The notes under the pieces: model-generated
What the model was told of the DNA's origin: nothing
Database searches by the model: none
The model's input: only the letters and a program-made list of their open reading frames with translations
Translations under genes and position numbers: made by a program
Part shown: positions 14,839 through 23,822 of the stretch, piece by piece
How the letters are laid out: the number at the start of each line of letters is the position of its first letter
How positions within the stretch are numbered: the first letter of the stretch is position 1
From: CAYQDB01 sp964416195
Lineage (GTDB): Bacteria > Zixibacteria > MSB-5A5 > GN15 > FEB-12
Direction of reading: 5' to 3'
DNA: 64,000 nucleotides
Assembly (NCBI GenBank): GCA_964416195.1
Contig: CAYQDB010000008.1
Location: 62,001-126,000 of the forward strand

Positions 14839-16077
14839 GTGGTGAAAGGCATTCGTCCGATTTCAATAATCCTGCTGGCGATGATAGTCAGCGGTTGCAG
14901 TCGCTATGTTGATTCACGTAACCCTGTGCGGTCTTTACCGGAGACAGACCCGGTTCCCATCAACCTGGTGGCGCGGGTTGACAATGGTTCAGTTACGCTC
15001 AATTGGGAGGTTGACGACAGCGCAGGTATTGCCTGGTTTCGTGTCTATGTTGCTGATTCGACCGAAGCCAGTTACACTTTGCAGGACTCAACCACCGGGT
15101 ACAGCATGACTCTTGATGGGTTGATGATAAACCAACGTTACTTCTTCAAGGTGGCGGCGGTTATGAATTCAGGCCTGGAAGGTGAGCTGTCGGAGGCTGT
15201 ATCGGCCGGAGTCATGTATCTCTCGATTGTGATCCAGAATGATTGGGAATATACTGGGGCTCGTGATGTTCAGGTTCAGATAAACACTGCAGGAGAGGCT
15301 ACGTCGCATGTGATGCTGTCAGAGGATTCAACGTTTACAGGTGCCGTGTTCAGCGCTTATGTCGGTATGCAGATGAGTTTCCGGCTGTCTGCCGGGGATG
15401 GTGTCAAGACGGTTTATGCCCGCCTACAATTTGTCGATGGGTCCCAGACGGGAGAGCTTCTATCGGATGATATCATTCTTGACACCCGAGCGAAGATTGA
15501 TTCGGTCTTTTTTGCCCCTCTGGGCGATACCTTTTCATTGGGTGATACCATAACATTTGGACTAGTCGCCGGTGAGATTGACGGAGAAGCGAGCGTATCA
15601 TTTGCCGGTGTGAGCAACGTGCCGCTCTTTGACGACGGCACCGAGGGCGACCTTGTTGCCGGGGACGGCATATATTCTGGCTACTGGGTGGTTCCAGGCA
15701 ACTTCACTGTGAACAATGGCAGCGTCACCGGGGCCTTTACCGATGCCGCCGGCAACAGAGCGGTGCAGGTTACGGCGCAGGAGTTGCTGAATGTCAACAA
15801 CCCTCCCGAGCCAGTGGAGCTGGTTGCAGTGCTTCTCCCCGACACAGTCAGCTTCACTTGGACGCAGGATACCGAGGATGATTTTGCGTCATACCGCTTA
15901 TACAAAGGGAGTACCGGAAGTGTCAGCACGGCGGATTCCCTGATTGCAGTTGAAACCGGCCGCAGTGCGGTAACCTTCCGCTATGCGCTGGCAGACGCCA
16001 CCGGATATTATTTCCGGATTTTCGTCTTCGATGGACATGGGCTGTCTACGGGATCGAACATGGTTGGGATTCCATAG
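14839..16077 (+). CDS. Lipoprotein with fibronectin type III-like domains
   Basis: A GTG-started protein of 412 aa with a lipobox, IVSGC (Cys20). An Fn3-like domain is visible at about 40-125 (PVPINLVARVDNGSVTLNWEVDDSAGIAWFRVYV ... LTINQRYFFKVAAV type pattern) and another at about 325-412 (PVELVAVLLPDTVSFTWTQ ... YRLYKG). Between them, residues 255-300 hold a VPLFDDGTEGDLVAGDGIYSG stretch, which in many secreted proteins marks a bacterial Ig-like module. It is probably anchored to the outer membrane and involved in binding. No enzymatic motif is seen. It is the middle gene of the 14095-16934 cluster. Confidence 0.8.
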   Translation: MVKGIRPISIILLAMIVSGCSRYVDSRNPVRSLPETDPVPINLVARVDNGSVTLNWEVDDSAGIAWFRVYVADSTEASYTLQDSTTGYSMTLDGLMINQRYFFKVAAVMNSGLEGELSEAVSAGVMYLSIVIQNDWEYTGARDVQVQINTAGEATSHVMLSEDSTFTGAVFSAYVGMQMSFRLSAGDGVKTVYARLQFVDGSQTGELLSDDIILDTRAKIDSVFFAPLGDTFSLGDTITFGLVAGEIDGEASVSFAGVSNVPLFDDGTEGDLVAGDGIYSGYWVVPGNFTVNNGSVTGAFTDAAGNRAVQVTAQELLNVNNPPEPVELVAVLLPDTVSFTWTQDTEDDFASYRLYKGSTGSVSTADSLIAVETGRSAVTFRYALADATGYYFRIFVFDGHGLSTGSNMVGIP

Positions 16078-16088
16078 AGGTCTCCATA

Positions 16089-16934
16089 ATGGACATTGTT
16101 GCAGGCGTAAACCTGTTTGTCGGTTTGTTTGTTGACACCTTCAAACAGTTCGGGCGGGGGCGGGTCTGGTTGCTACTGCTTGGTTATTTCCTGCTCAACT
16201 GGCTGCTTCTATATGCACACTATGACTTCCTCTCACCACTGTTTTATGTTTGTGTCAGTTTCTGGACCGGTCTCTTCGGCGGTCAGCAAGCTGTCGGCTT
16301 TACCCATTATCCTGGCCATTTTATGTTGCTGCCATACTTCTTCGGTTGGGCGAAGTTCTATCTCGGCCTGATCCTTGAGGGGGCTGTTCTGGGCGCCGTA
16401 GCGTTGATGTTTTATGGCAGTTTTCTTGATATTCCGAAGGAAGAACGGTCCACGCTCAGGGCAACTCTGTCATCATGGATTCATCTTGTGTTTGGGTGGC
16501 TGCTAATCAACGGCTTGATACTGTTAGTAAGCCGAGAGCTTCCGGCGCTGCTGGAGCCATGGCTGGCTGGTTCACCGCGGCGAATTCAGGCTTTCGAATT
16601 CGTGGTGCTACCTTTTTCATACGTTATGATCCTGGCGCTGTTTTTCTTTGTTCTTCCACGGGTTGCGGTCTACAGAGAGAGTTTTTTCAAAGCTCTGAAG
16701 CGCGGATTGCGTCTTTTCGTGCGGAATCCTTTTACCTGTTTTTTCCTGTCGCTGATTATTATGGTAGTGCCGGTTTTCCTTTCCATTATTGCCGGTTATT
16801 CTTCGGGGATCGTGGAGAAATTCAGGCCTGAGCTGGTATACTGGCTCCTTCTGGCCGGTCTGGTGGTTGATATCTTTTTCAATTTCTTCTGGATGGGTAC
16901 GGCGGTCCGCTTCCTTATCGATGAAGAAACCTGA
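16089..16934 (+). CDS. Polytopic inner-membrane protein of unknown function
   Basis: 281 residues with about six hydrophobic segments: 26-44, 52-66, 90-112, 133-150, 175-198, 220-240 and 248-272 (the exact number is uncertain). Basic loops (KALKRGLRLFVRN) suggest cytoplasmic sides. No catalytic motif or transporter signature is apparent to me. It resembles the broad group of glycerophosphoryl-transport-like or DUF4013-like membrane proteins only in layout. It is the last gene of a likely operon with the PEGA and Fn3-like proteins, which points to an envelope role. The gene after it has its own leader. Confidence 0.75.
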   Translation: MDIVAGVNLFVGLFVDTFKQFGRGRVWLLLLGYFLLNWLLLYAHYDFLSPLFYVCVSFWTGLFGGQQAVGFTHYPGHFMLLPYFFGWAKFYLGLILEGAVLGAVALMFYGSFLDIPKEERSTLRATLSSWIHLVFGWLLINGLILLVSRELPALLEPWLAGSPRRIQAFEFVVLPFSYVMILALFFFVLPRVAVYRESFFKALKRGLRLFVRNPFTCFFLSLIIMVVPVFLSIIAGYSSGIVEKFRPELVYWLLLAGLVVDIFFNFFWMGTAVRFLIDEET

Positions 16935-17120
16935 TTATTGACTTACACCTCCAGACATCTATTTCAGGTCAGTCGAACTTCTCTGTACGGGATGACAGGT
17001 GCATATGGTCTGAAAAGAGGCTATGAGCCTTGACCCAAGTCCCTGCCCTCCCAATTTCTCTCTACATAAATCCAGAAACCGGCCGATAATAACGACATAC
17101 GGCCGAGGGTATTATCTGGT

Positions 17121-18551
17121 ATGAAAAACATACTGTTGGTAGATGACGATAAGGATCTTTCGCAGTCACTGGCGAACCTCTTTGACACGGATAAGTTCAG
17201 CTTTCAATTCCTGGACGATGGTGGCGAAGTGGAGCAATATGTCAGCGAGAACCGGGACCTTGACCTGGTGATGCTCGATGTCAATCTCCCCAGTATGTCC
17301 GGGCTTGATGTTCTCAAGCAGATAAAGCAGGTGAACGGGAACCTGCCGGTGATTGTCATTTCCGGCTTTGTTTCGACTGAAGACGCTATCGAGGCGATGC
17401 GTGAAGGAGCCTTTGAATATCTGACAAAACCATTCCAGGTTGAGAAACTTGTCGACGCGGTGAATAAGGCGTGCGGTTACGCCGCCATCAGCAAGCATCC
17501 CGAGCGCCTTCCTCTGGAGGAAACTCAGGCGCATGGTATCAACGAGATCATTGGAAAGTCGCCGGAGATTGTAGAGATCGCTAAATTGATCGGGCAAGTG
17601 GCCAAGACCGATGCCGCGGTTTTGATCTTTGGTGAGTCCGGTACCGGCAAGGAGCTGGTGGCGCAGGCTATCCATCGCAACTCCAACCGTCGGGCTAACG
17701 CCTTTCTGTCCGTCAACTGCGCGGCGCTACACGAAACGTTGCTTGAGTCAGAACTGTTCGGACATGAGAAAGGCTCTTTCACAGGCGCGTACTTCAAGCG
17801 CATCGGCAAGTTTGAGCAGGCCGACAAGGGGACGCTGTTTCTTGATGAAATCGGCGATATGTCAATGCTCACGCAATCCAAGCTGCTGCGGGTGTTGCAG
17901 GAGAAAGTGTTTGAGCGTGTGGGTGGAAACGAGCCTATCAACGTTGAGGTCCGCATCATTGCAGCTACCAATAAGTCTCTGGTGCACTGTATGAAAGAGG
18001 GTTCGTTCCGAGTCGACCTGTTTTACCGACTGAAGGTGTTCTCGATCTACATTCCTCCACTGCGAGAGCGGCTTAGTGACGTCCCGCTCCTGGTAGAGCA
18101 CTTCTGTCGGAAGTTCAGCGATCAGTCGTCCCGGCCGATCAAGAGCGCCTCGAAGAAAGCCATACAGGTGCTGACGAAATATCACTGGCCGGGCAATGTC
18201 CGCGAGCTTGAGAACAATGTTCGCACGGCTTTGGTTATGGCCAAGAGCGATACGCTGCAACCTGAAGATTTTCCCATCTTCTCCGAGGAAAGCGGCAGGG
18301 TCAGCGCTGACCTCTCAGTGCTCAAGGACGACTACGCCGACTCTTTTAAGAAGATCATTGAACCAATCATGCCCAAACTTATTGCCGGCTCACCAGGACA
18401 GATATTTCATTTTCTCGAGTCTGCTTTTGAGCGGGCAGTTATCTCCTCTTGCCTAAAGCATTTCAACGGCAACCAGGTCAAGACATCCGAGACGCTTGGC
18501 ATCTCCCGTAATACTTTGCGTGACCGCATCTCGCGGTATGGTATTTACTGA
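17121..18551 (+). CDS. Sigma-54-dependent response regulator (NtrC family)
   Basis: Activates transcription from sigma-54 promoters on phosphorylation. Receiver domain 1-115 with Asp8-Asp9-Asp10 and phospho-acceptor Asp53. AAA+ domain about 140-375 with Walker A GESGTGKE (171-178), the sigma-54 contact loop GSFTGA (218-223, a usual variant of GAFTGA), Walker B GTLFLDEIGD, and WPGNVRELEN. The C terminus has a Fis-type helix-turn-helix (VKTSETLGISRNTLRDRISRYGI). A longer-than-usual linker (about 395-440) separates AAA and DNA-binding parts. No kinase or sigma-54 gene is next to it, so its signal and targets are unknown. A GAGGG lies 14 bases upstream of the ATG. Confidence 0.95.
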   Translation: MKNILLVDDDKDLSQSLANLFDTDKFSFQFLDDGGEVEQYVSENRDLDLVMLDVNLPSMSGLDVLKQIKQVNGNLPVIVISGFVSTEDAIEAMREGAFEYLTKPFQVEKLVDAVNKACGYAAISKHPERLPLEETQAHGINEIIGKSPEIVEIAKLIGQVAKTDAAVLIFGESGTGKELVAQAIHRNSNRRANAFLSVNCAALHETLLESELFGHEKGSFTGAYFKRIGKFEQADKGTLFLDEIGDMSMLTQSKLLRVLQEKVFERVGGNEPINVEVRIIAATNKSLVHCMKEGSFRVDLFYRLKVFSIYIPPLRERLSDVPLLVEHFCRKFSDQSSRPIKSASKKAIQVLTKYHWPGNVRELENNVRTALVMAKSDTLQPEDFPIFSEESGRVSADLSVLKDDYADSFKKIIEPIMPKLIAGSPGQIFHFLESAFERAVISSCLKHFNGNQVKTSETLGISRNTLRDRISRYGIY

Positions 18552-18609
18552 TGAGTAGGGCAGTGGGTCAGGAGCCTCGTGTTCCTAACGCATGGCAGTA
18601 ATCAGGACC

Positions 18610-18669
18610 GTAGGGGAGCCGGTCTCGTGAGAGATTGTCGAAACCACAGGGGTTTCGACCTACTCGACT
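18610..18669. repeat. Dispersed repeat with GTCGAAACC / GGTTTCGAC hairpin
   Basis: Positions 18638-18664 form a 9-bp perfect stem and end in CGACCTAC, linking it to the CCCGACCTAC repeat family at 21411, 27411, 36284, 38612 and 54204. It lies between convergent genes. Confidence 0.6.
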
Positions 18670-18711
18670 TTTTGTGTCCCTCCCAATAACACAATCCAAC
18701 AGATTACGGCT

Positions 18712-19992
18712 TCAACGGCCTTGTATGGTGAAGTTGTTGTCGCTTGCGTCATGAATATGGTTGTGTTGTGCGTCATAAATGTGCAATCTCATATTGTCTG
18801 ATTTGGATATTCCAAAACCTGTTACGAAACCAATTGGGATTGTCCAGGTGAATTTACCAGATTTGGCATCTATTCGTTTTTCCCCCAAGTGGCCTTTATC
18901 CTTACCACCCATTTGAAGCCCAATCCATACCTCATCCACGCCAAGTGATTTCCAGGTGATTTCGTATGTCTGTCCTTCTATCCACATCTCTCCGCCATTA
19001 GGCGAAAGAACTTCGATGAACGGCATTGTATCGTTTTTCAAAAATCTGAAAGTCGAGATCATGTATGCAAGCTGGTCCAGGATTCGCAGTATTCTTTCTC
19101 TGTCGAGACCGGGAGGAGGGTACGGATAAAGAGGGTCGGGATTGACGTAGTGAGGTATGTAGCTCAATTCATAGCAAAGATTATCTCTCATGACCGAATA
19201 GGATGTTGTGTAGTGATTGTCACCAGTGGCAACGTCCAGAAAAACCTGTTTGTAAAAACAAATGTCGCCAAAGCAGACCGTGTCTGTTTCCCTGACTTTT
19301 CCATCCGACATTTCCGGTGATCGATAATAATGGTAACACTCCTCAGTGGAAGTGGGGTTGACTGCTATTGTGAGCGATTTCGGTTGAATCAGGGACCCTG
19401 AGGTATCCAGGAGGTTGACAGTTAGGTGACTATTCTCGGCGACCACAGCGTCTCCGGGAATCTTGATCTCAAATCCATATTCTTTATTTCTATATATCCT
19501 CCAGCCACTCGTATCAACATCTACTTTAGGGCGATCAAAACATCGCTCGTACCATGTTTGCTTGCCCCACAAACCGCTGCGCGCTTTGCGGGCTTCGGTT
19601 TCAGCCTGCAGAAATTCATGTTGCATTCTATGCTCATATCTGAGATCCGCCATCGCATATCCGTCGGCCACCATTTTCAGGTTAACGCTAGTAGAGTCAA
19701 GAAAAACATAGGCAAAAAGGAAACTAGCCACGGTGTCTACATCTGTCAGTATGACTTCCTTACCAAGAATCATACGAGACAAGCGATCCCTTGCAAAGGA
19801 CCAGGGGTATTCACGGGGTCCCCATTGTATGGACAATTCAAGGCCCTCAATACCTTTCAATCGTACCAACATACCACTCTCAAGTTGGAAAGTATCACCG
19901 TCGATCACCTTTACCGCCGTGCCGGTGCTGTCTGCGAGTACTGTTGTCAGAGCAAGGAGTACGAATACCAGTGAAACAACAATTCTATTCAT
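18712..19992 (-). CDS. Secreted protein with degenerate staphylococcal-nuclease domain and C-terminal Kre9/KNH-like domain
   Basis: Signal peptide 1-20. Residues 24-145 follow the thermonuclease fold: VIDGDTF, VRLKGIEGLE, FAYVFLD, LVADGYA-like and ETEARKARSGLW. Against the classic enzyme, the Asp21 equivalent (Asp33), Arg35 (Arg44) and Glu43 (Glu52) are kept, but Asp40 is Glu49 and catalytic Arg87 is Phe91, so nuclease activity is doubtful. The middle (about 165-330) is a beta-rich domain with Cys pairs that I do not recognise. The C terminus (about 335-426) begins SPNGGEMWIEGQTYEITW, typical of the Ser-Thr-rich GPI-anchored/KNH domain. It stands alone. It could be a binding protein derived from a nuclease. 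Confidence 0.8.
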   Translation of the reverse strand: MNRIVVSLVFVLLALTTVLADSTGTAVKVIDGDTFQLESGMLVRLKGIEGLELSIQWGPREYPWSFARDRLSRMILGKEVILTDVDTVASFLFAYVFLDSTSVNLKMVADGYAMADLRYEHRMQHEFLQAETEARKARSGLWGKQTWYERCFDRPKVDVDTSGWRIYRNKEYGFEIKIPGDAVVAENSHLTVNLLDTSGSLIQPKSLTIAVNPTSTEECYHYYRSPEMSDGKVRETDTVCFGDICFYKQVFLDVATGDNHYTTSYSVMRDNLCYELSYIPHYVNPDPLYPYPPPGLDRERILRILDQLAYMISTFRFLKNDTMPFIEVLSPNGGEMWIEGQTYEITWKSLGVDEVWIGLQMGGKDKGHLGEKRIDAKSGKFTWTIPIGFVTGFGISKSDNMRLHIYDAQHNHIHDASDNNFTIQGR

Positions 19993-20235
19993 AATACCTC
20001 TCCATGTAGATTCAACGCTTATATCAATCAGCTAACGCATGGGTTCTTTGCATACAGCGATCATTCACTTGAGCTTGATTCCAGTGTAACCAAGATTGTT
20101 GCCTCTACAAACTCAACAAAAAACCTCCGAGCTAACCCAGCTGACGTGAGTCATCCTGAAAGCTCATCGGCCCAGGATTCAGGGACTCCCGTCCTATAAC
20201 TTGACCTGCTTCAGAGTGCTGCTATATTCTCTCTT

Positions 20236-21351
20236 ATGAAGATCTGCCATTTCTCCGACAGCCACCTCGGAGCAGGAGGGAATCACCCTAAGCGTGGGGA
20301 AAGCGGGCTTACCCTGCGCCAGGAAGATATTATCAACAGCTTCATTGAAGCGGTCGATAAAATCATAGCGATTAAGCCAGATATCTGTATCCATTCGGGG
20401 GACTTGTTTGATTCTGTTCGACCGCTCAACAGGATCATGGCCATCGCCGCCGAGCAACTGTCCCGTCTGACCGAGGATAACGGTGTCCCTACGATCATAA
20501 TAACCGGCAACCATGATGCCCCTAAGCAGCCGCACATCGGGGCTGCAATCGAAGTGCTTAAGTACATTGACAATCTATACATATCAGCCGGAACGGCCTT
20601 GCAAGTGTTCGAAATACAGGGGTCGAAGTTTTTTGCCCTGCCATATTGCCTGACAACTGCAATCCAGATACAGGAATTGGATAAGTGCATGCCGGATAGG
20701 AACGCCGAGTACAACATTCTTATTGCCCACGGGATCGCAGCTGGCATGCCGGAGTTCTCCATGGCGGAACTGGGCGAGCTGGAGATTCCGCGGGAGGTCA
20801 TGGATAGGTTTGACTACGTTGCTTTCGGCCACTTCCACAACTACAGCAAGGTTGGCACACGCGCCTACTACGCCGGTTCGACGGAGAGATTGACACAGGC
20901 CGAAAGAAAGGCCGCCAAGGGATTTGTCGAGATTGACCTCGATCCTTTTCGGGTGAGCTTCCATGAGGTACGCTGCCGCGAGATGGTGGACATGCAGACC
21001 GTTAACGCTGCCGGCAAGCGAGGCGACCAATTGGCGGTTATCTTGAAGGAGAAGATAGAGAGTCTGGACAGCTCCGACAAAATCGTGCGGGTGAAGGTTG
21101 AGGGGGTAACAGAGGAAACCCTGAAGACTATGCCTGTGGAAGTGATAAACGAGCTTAGGCGGAAGTCCTTTTCGCTTAACATCAGCTTTGAAAGGGCCAG
21201 AACTGACGATTCCGCCAGTCCCATTGGTCGCTCGGCAATTGGGCGCCTTGACGCCGGTTTCATTGAGTTTCTTGAAGCGGTAGACTTAAGAGGATTCGAC
21301 CGAGAACGGCTGAAACGAGAAGCGCTGAAGTATCTAAGTGTTGAGGAGTGA
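20236..21351 (+). CDS. SbcD/Mre11-like DNA repair exonuclease
   Basis: A 371-residue calcineurin-like phosphoesterase. Metal-binding motifs in order: Asp8 and His10 (FSDSHLG), GDLFD (about 55-59), GNHD (about 92-95), the isolated His in AHGIAAG, and GHFH. This order and the capping region after residue 270 match the SbcD/Mre11 nuclease subunit. SbcD usually works with the ATPase SbcC (Rad50-like), but no such gene is in the window, so either the partner is elsewhere or this is a stand-alone relative. The start ATG at 20236 gives the MKICHFSDSH N terminus typical of the family. Confidence 0.88.
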   Translation: MKICHFSDSHLGAGGNHPKRGESGLTLRQEDIINSFIEAVDKIIAIKPDICIHSGDLFDSVRPLNRIMAIAAEQLSRLTEDNGVPTIIITGNHDAPKQPHIGAAIEVLKYIDNLYISAGTALQVFEIQGSKFFALPYCLTTAIQIQELDKCMPDRNAEYNILIAHGIAAGMPEFSMAELGELEIPREVMDRFDYVAFGHFHNYSKVGTRAYYAGSTERLTQAERKAAKGFVEIDLDPFRVSFHEVRCREMVDMQTVNAAGKRGDQLAVILKEKIESLDSSDKIVRVKVEGVTEETLKTMPVEVINELRRKSFSLNISFERARTDDSASPIGRSAIGRLDAGFIEFLEAVDLRGFDRERLKREALKYLSVEE

Positions 21352-21360
21352 AGGGATGCT

Positions 21361-21465
21361 CGGGCGGGGCAGATGTGGACTCGCCTTTGGCGAGCCGCCC
21401 ACAAAATATTGTAGATCGGGTTTGATCTTACCCCACCGAAGGCAGACCTGCAAAACTCGACCTAC
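21361..21465. repeat. Composite repeat: GCAGATGT element followed by CGACCTAC element
   Basis: Positions 21369-21402 hold cagatgtggac-tcgcctttggcga, a variant also present at 61929-61957. Directly after it, 21411-21465 runs from GTAGATCGGG to CGACCTAC, the outer arms of the family best seen at 36284-36392. The same two elements lie together at 27383-27496 and, in reverse order, at 38612-38739. Confidence 0.7.
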
Positions 21466-21472
21466 AAGACCC

Positions 21473-22828
21473 TTATTTACTATAATCCACAAACGGCAAA
21501 AGCTCCAGGCCATGCAAGATCACGAGCAATACGGCCACAGGCGTGACAAAGCGCAAAACAAACTTGAGAGCTTTGTACAACCGACCCGAGGATCCGAACT
21601 CCCCGATCTTGTCGTTTTCCTTCATCACCCAGGCGACAAACAGGCAGGTGAGTAAGCCACCGATGGGAAGCATGTAGTTGGTACTGACAAAGTCAAAGAT
21701 GTCAAAGAATCCCTGCGACTTTCCGCGAAAGGGAATCGTCCAGCCTGCATTGGCGGATAAAAAGCCGAACAGCCAGATCAGACCTCCCAAAAGCAGGGTT
21801 GACCGGGTGCGGCCCCAACCGCGCTCGTCAACGAAGTAGGAAACCACAACTTCAAGCAGACTGATTGCGGAGGTCAAGGCGGCAAAGGTGAGCAACACAA
21901 AAAACGGTATCGAGATGATGGGGCCAGTCTCGGCAAACAGCACCGGCAGTGTTTTGAAGATGAGACCAACACTCTGGCCGGGTTCCAATCCGTAATGGAA
22001 AACCATGGAGAATATGGCTATTCCGGCCATCAAGGCAATCACTGTATCCAAAACGGAAATAGTCACCGCATCGAGAGCGAGGTTGGCTTCCCGTTTCATG
22101 TAACTTCCGTAAGTAATCATGGCTCCCATCCCAAGCGACAAGGTGAAAAAGGCGTGACCCAAGGCGGATAGCACTCCTTCACATGACAGACGAGAAAAAT
22201 CCGGCTTAAATAGGAACGTCAGCGCTTTGGCGCCGCCGCCGGTGAAGAAGAGGCCATAAAACATCAGCCCTAGCAGAAGACACAGAAGTGCAGGCATCAA
22301 AATTTTCGACCAGCGTTCAATACCGCGCTGAATCCCTCCGATGACGATGGCAATGCAAAAAGCCATGAAGGCGGTATGCCACAGGATTGAATCGCGCGGG
22401 CTGAGTACGAGATCGGTAAACTGTGATTGAATCTGGTCCGCGGTGCCGCTGAAGCCGACAATGGATTTGAATATGTACGCCAGCGCCCAGCCGGCCACCA
22501 CACTGTAGAATGAAAGAATCACAAAGCCGGAGGTTACCCCGAGCCATCCGGCGCCCTGCCAGAGACTCCCGCGGCGATGCAGACGCTGAAAAGCGCCCAC
22601 GGGGTTTTCCTGCGCTCGACGCCCGATCATAAATTCCGCTATCATTAGCGGAAGACCGACAATTACCACACATACCAAGTAGACTATTACGAAAGCTCCG
22701 CCGCCATACTCGCCGGTGATGTATGGAAACTTCCAGACGTTCCCTAGCCCGATGGCCGACCCGGCGGCAGCCAGGATGAAACCGAGGCGCGTGCCCCATT
22801 GCCCCCGGCCGATTTTCGTTTTTTTCAC
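21473..22828 (-). CDS. Sodium:neurotransmitter symporter family (NSS) transporter
   Basis: A sodium-coupled uptake system for amino acids or related compounds, of the LeuT/MhsT type. The first helix motif WGTRLGFILAAAGSAIGLGNVWKFPY is highly characteristic, with the unwound GSAIGLGN segment that binds substrate and sodium; EFMIGRR follows helix 2. About eleven to twelve membrane segments are present over 451 aa. I chose GTG at 22828, because GGAG lies 5 bases before it; a TTG at 22846 in the same frame is upstream of that ribosome-binding site. The substrate cannot be read from the sequence. It is a single gene, convergent with the sbcD-like gene. Confidence 0.94.
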   Translation of the reverse strand: MKKTKIGRGQWGTRLGFILAAAGSAIGLGNVWKFPYITGEYGGGAFVIVYLVCVVIVGLPLMIAEFMIGRRAQENPVGAFQRLHRRGSLWQGAGWLGVTSGFVILSFYSVVAGWALAYIFKSIVGFSGTADQIQSQFTDLVLSPRDSILWHTAFMAFCIAIVIGGIQRGIERWSKILMPALLCLLLGLMFYGLFFTGGGAKALTFLFKPDFSRLSCEGVLSALGHAFFTLSLGMGAMITYGSYMKREANLALDAVTISVLDTVIALMAGIAIFSMVFHYGLEPGQSVGLIFKTLPVLFAETGPIISIPFFVLLTFAALTSAISLLEVVVSYFVDERGWGRTRSTLLLGGLIWLFGFLSANAGWTIPFRGKSQGFFDIFDFVSTNYMLPIGGLLTCLFVAWVMKENDKIGEFGSSGRLYKALKFVLRFVTPVAVLLVILHGLELLPFVDYSK

Positions 22829-23138
22829 GATTGCTCCATCTCGCAAAGGGCTTGGGCACCTGCCTTCAGCCGCGTTTTATCTTCCTGTTCGGATACAAAC
22901 TCGGCAGGACTAGTGGGGATTATTTCTGAATACGCTGCTGGTTTTAAAATGATGCCAACCTGTTTAATATGCTGCTTGCCTCTTCACAAATACAAGATGT
23001 GTAGAAAAAAAGACGGCAAAGTGGTTTCGTCAACAAATAATCCTTTGTTAATAGGGATTTTTGGTTGACTCGAGTTGAACGGTACAATAAGTTCATTCAA
23101 TAAACTGACAATGATGCACCTAACGAAAAGGATAAGAA
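22829..23138. other. AT-rich intergenic region between divergent genes
   Basis: No gene seen. A possible minus 10 box TACAAT lies at 23083-23088, and TTGACT is at 23065-23070, but their 12-base spacing is too short to make a good pair, so I do not call a promoter. The AAGGA sequence 6 bases before 23139 is the ribosome-binding site of the barrel gene. Confidence 0.4.
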
Positions 23139-23771
23139 ATGAAGAAGCTTGTTGTTACTACGGTGGCGTTGGTTGTTTTTGCCGCAGGGAGTTCCTTGGC
23201 CATCGATGCCCACGGGTCCGCGTTCGGTAGCTTCGCAACGGCCAAGGCTATGGGCCAGGGCAACGGCGCTTTTGGCGGTGGTATTGGTATCGCCGACGCC
23301 ACATCTTTCTTCGGGTCGTTCAGCTATGGACTGGCTGAGTACATTGACGGTCGCGTAAAGATTGGGATCATCGACCCGGATGGCGGCGACTCTAAAGTAA
23401 CCTTCGGAGCTGATGCACGTTATCAATTTTGGGATATGGCTGATGTAGATCCGAAGCCGTTTGATATGGCCTTTGGCGGCTTCTTTGAGTATGTTGACTA
23501 TGAATTTGGGTCCGTATGGCAGTTGGGAGGGCAAGCCATCGGTTCCTATCCTCTTGAGATGAGCAACGGGTCCACATTAACGCCGTACGGTCGCTTTAAC
23601 CTCAGATTGGAGGGATACAGTATTGAGGGGGGCGACTCCGAGACTAAGATCAAATTCGGTATCAACGGCGGCGCTGCCTGGCAAGCAAGTCCAACCATCA
23701 AGGTATATGGGGAGTTTCAGTTGGATGGCAACGATGGCCTCTTTCTGGGCGCTGAGCTTAGTGTACTCTAA
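23139..23771 (+). CDS. Small outer-membrane beta-barrel-like secreted protein
   Basis: A clean signal peptide (KKLVVTTVALVVFAAGSSLA, cleavage after about residue 21) precedes a protein of alternating short strands with Gly and aromatic residues (SFSYGLAEYIDGRVKIGIID, FGGFFEYVDYEFG, GGQAIGSYPLEM, LYGRFNLRLEGY-type pattern) ending in a strand with LGAELSVL. This matches small 8-10 strand barrels of the outer membrane. I do not recognise a specific family. AAGGA lies 6 bases before the ATG. A strong terminator follows within 26 bases. It is likely monocistronic. Confidence 0.78.
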   Translation: MKKLVVTTVALVVFAAGSSLAIDAHGSAFGSFATAKAMGQGNGAFGGGIGIADATSFFGSFSYGLAEYIDGRVKIGIIDPDGGDSKVTFGADARYQFWDMADVDPKPFDMAFGGFFEYVDYEFGSVWQLGGQAIGSYPLEMSNGSTLTPYGRFNLRLEGYSIEGGDSETKIKFGINGGAAWQASPTIKVYGEFQLDGNDGLFLGAELSVL

Positions 23772-23796
23772 GACCGACGCTTCTGTTTGCAATTAC

Positions 23797-23819
23797 AGCC
23801 CCGAACTCCGGGGCTTTTT
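23797..23819 (+). terminator. Rho-independent terminator abutting the uppP start
   Basis: AGCCCCG and CGGGGCT pair perfectly around a 5-base loop, then five Ts. The T run ends 3 bases before the GTG start of the next gene. The GGGG of the 3' arm is the only Shine-Dalgarno-like sequence for that gene. Confidence 0.88.
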
Positions 23820-23822
23820 GCT

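Noticed and set aside
23065..23088. TTGACT and TACAAT as a promoter for the small barrel gene
   Set aside because: The spacer is only 12 bases, too short for a sigma-70 promoter.
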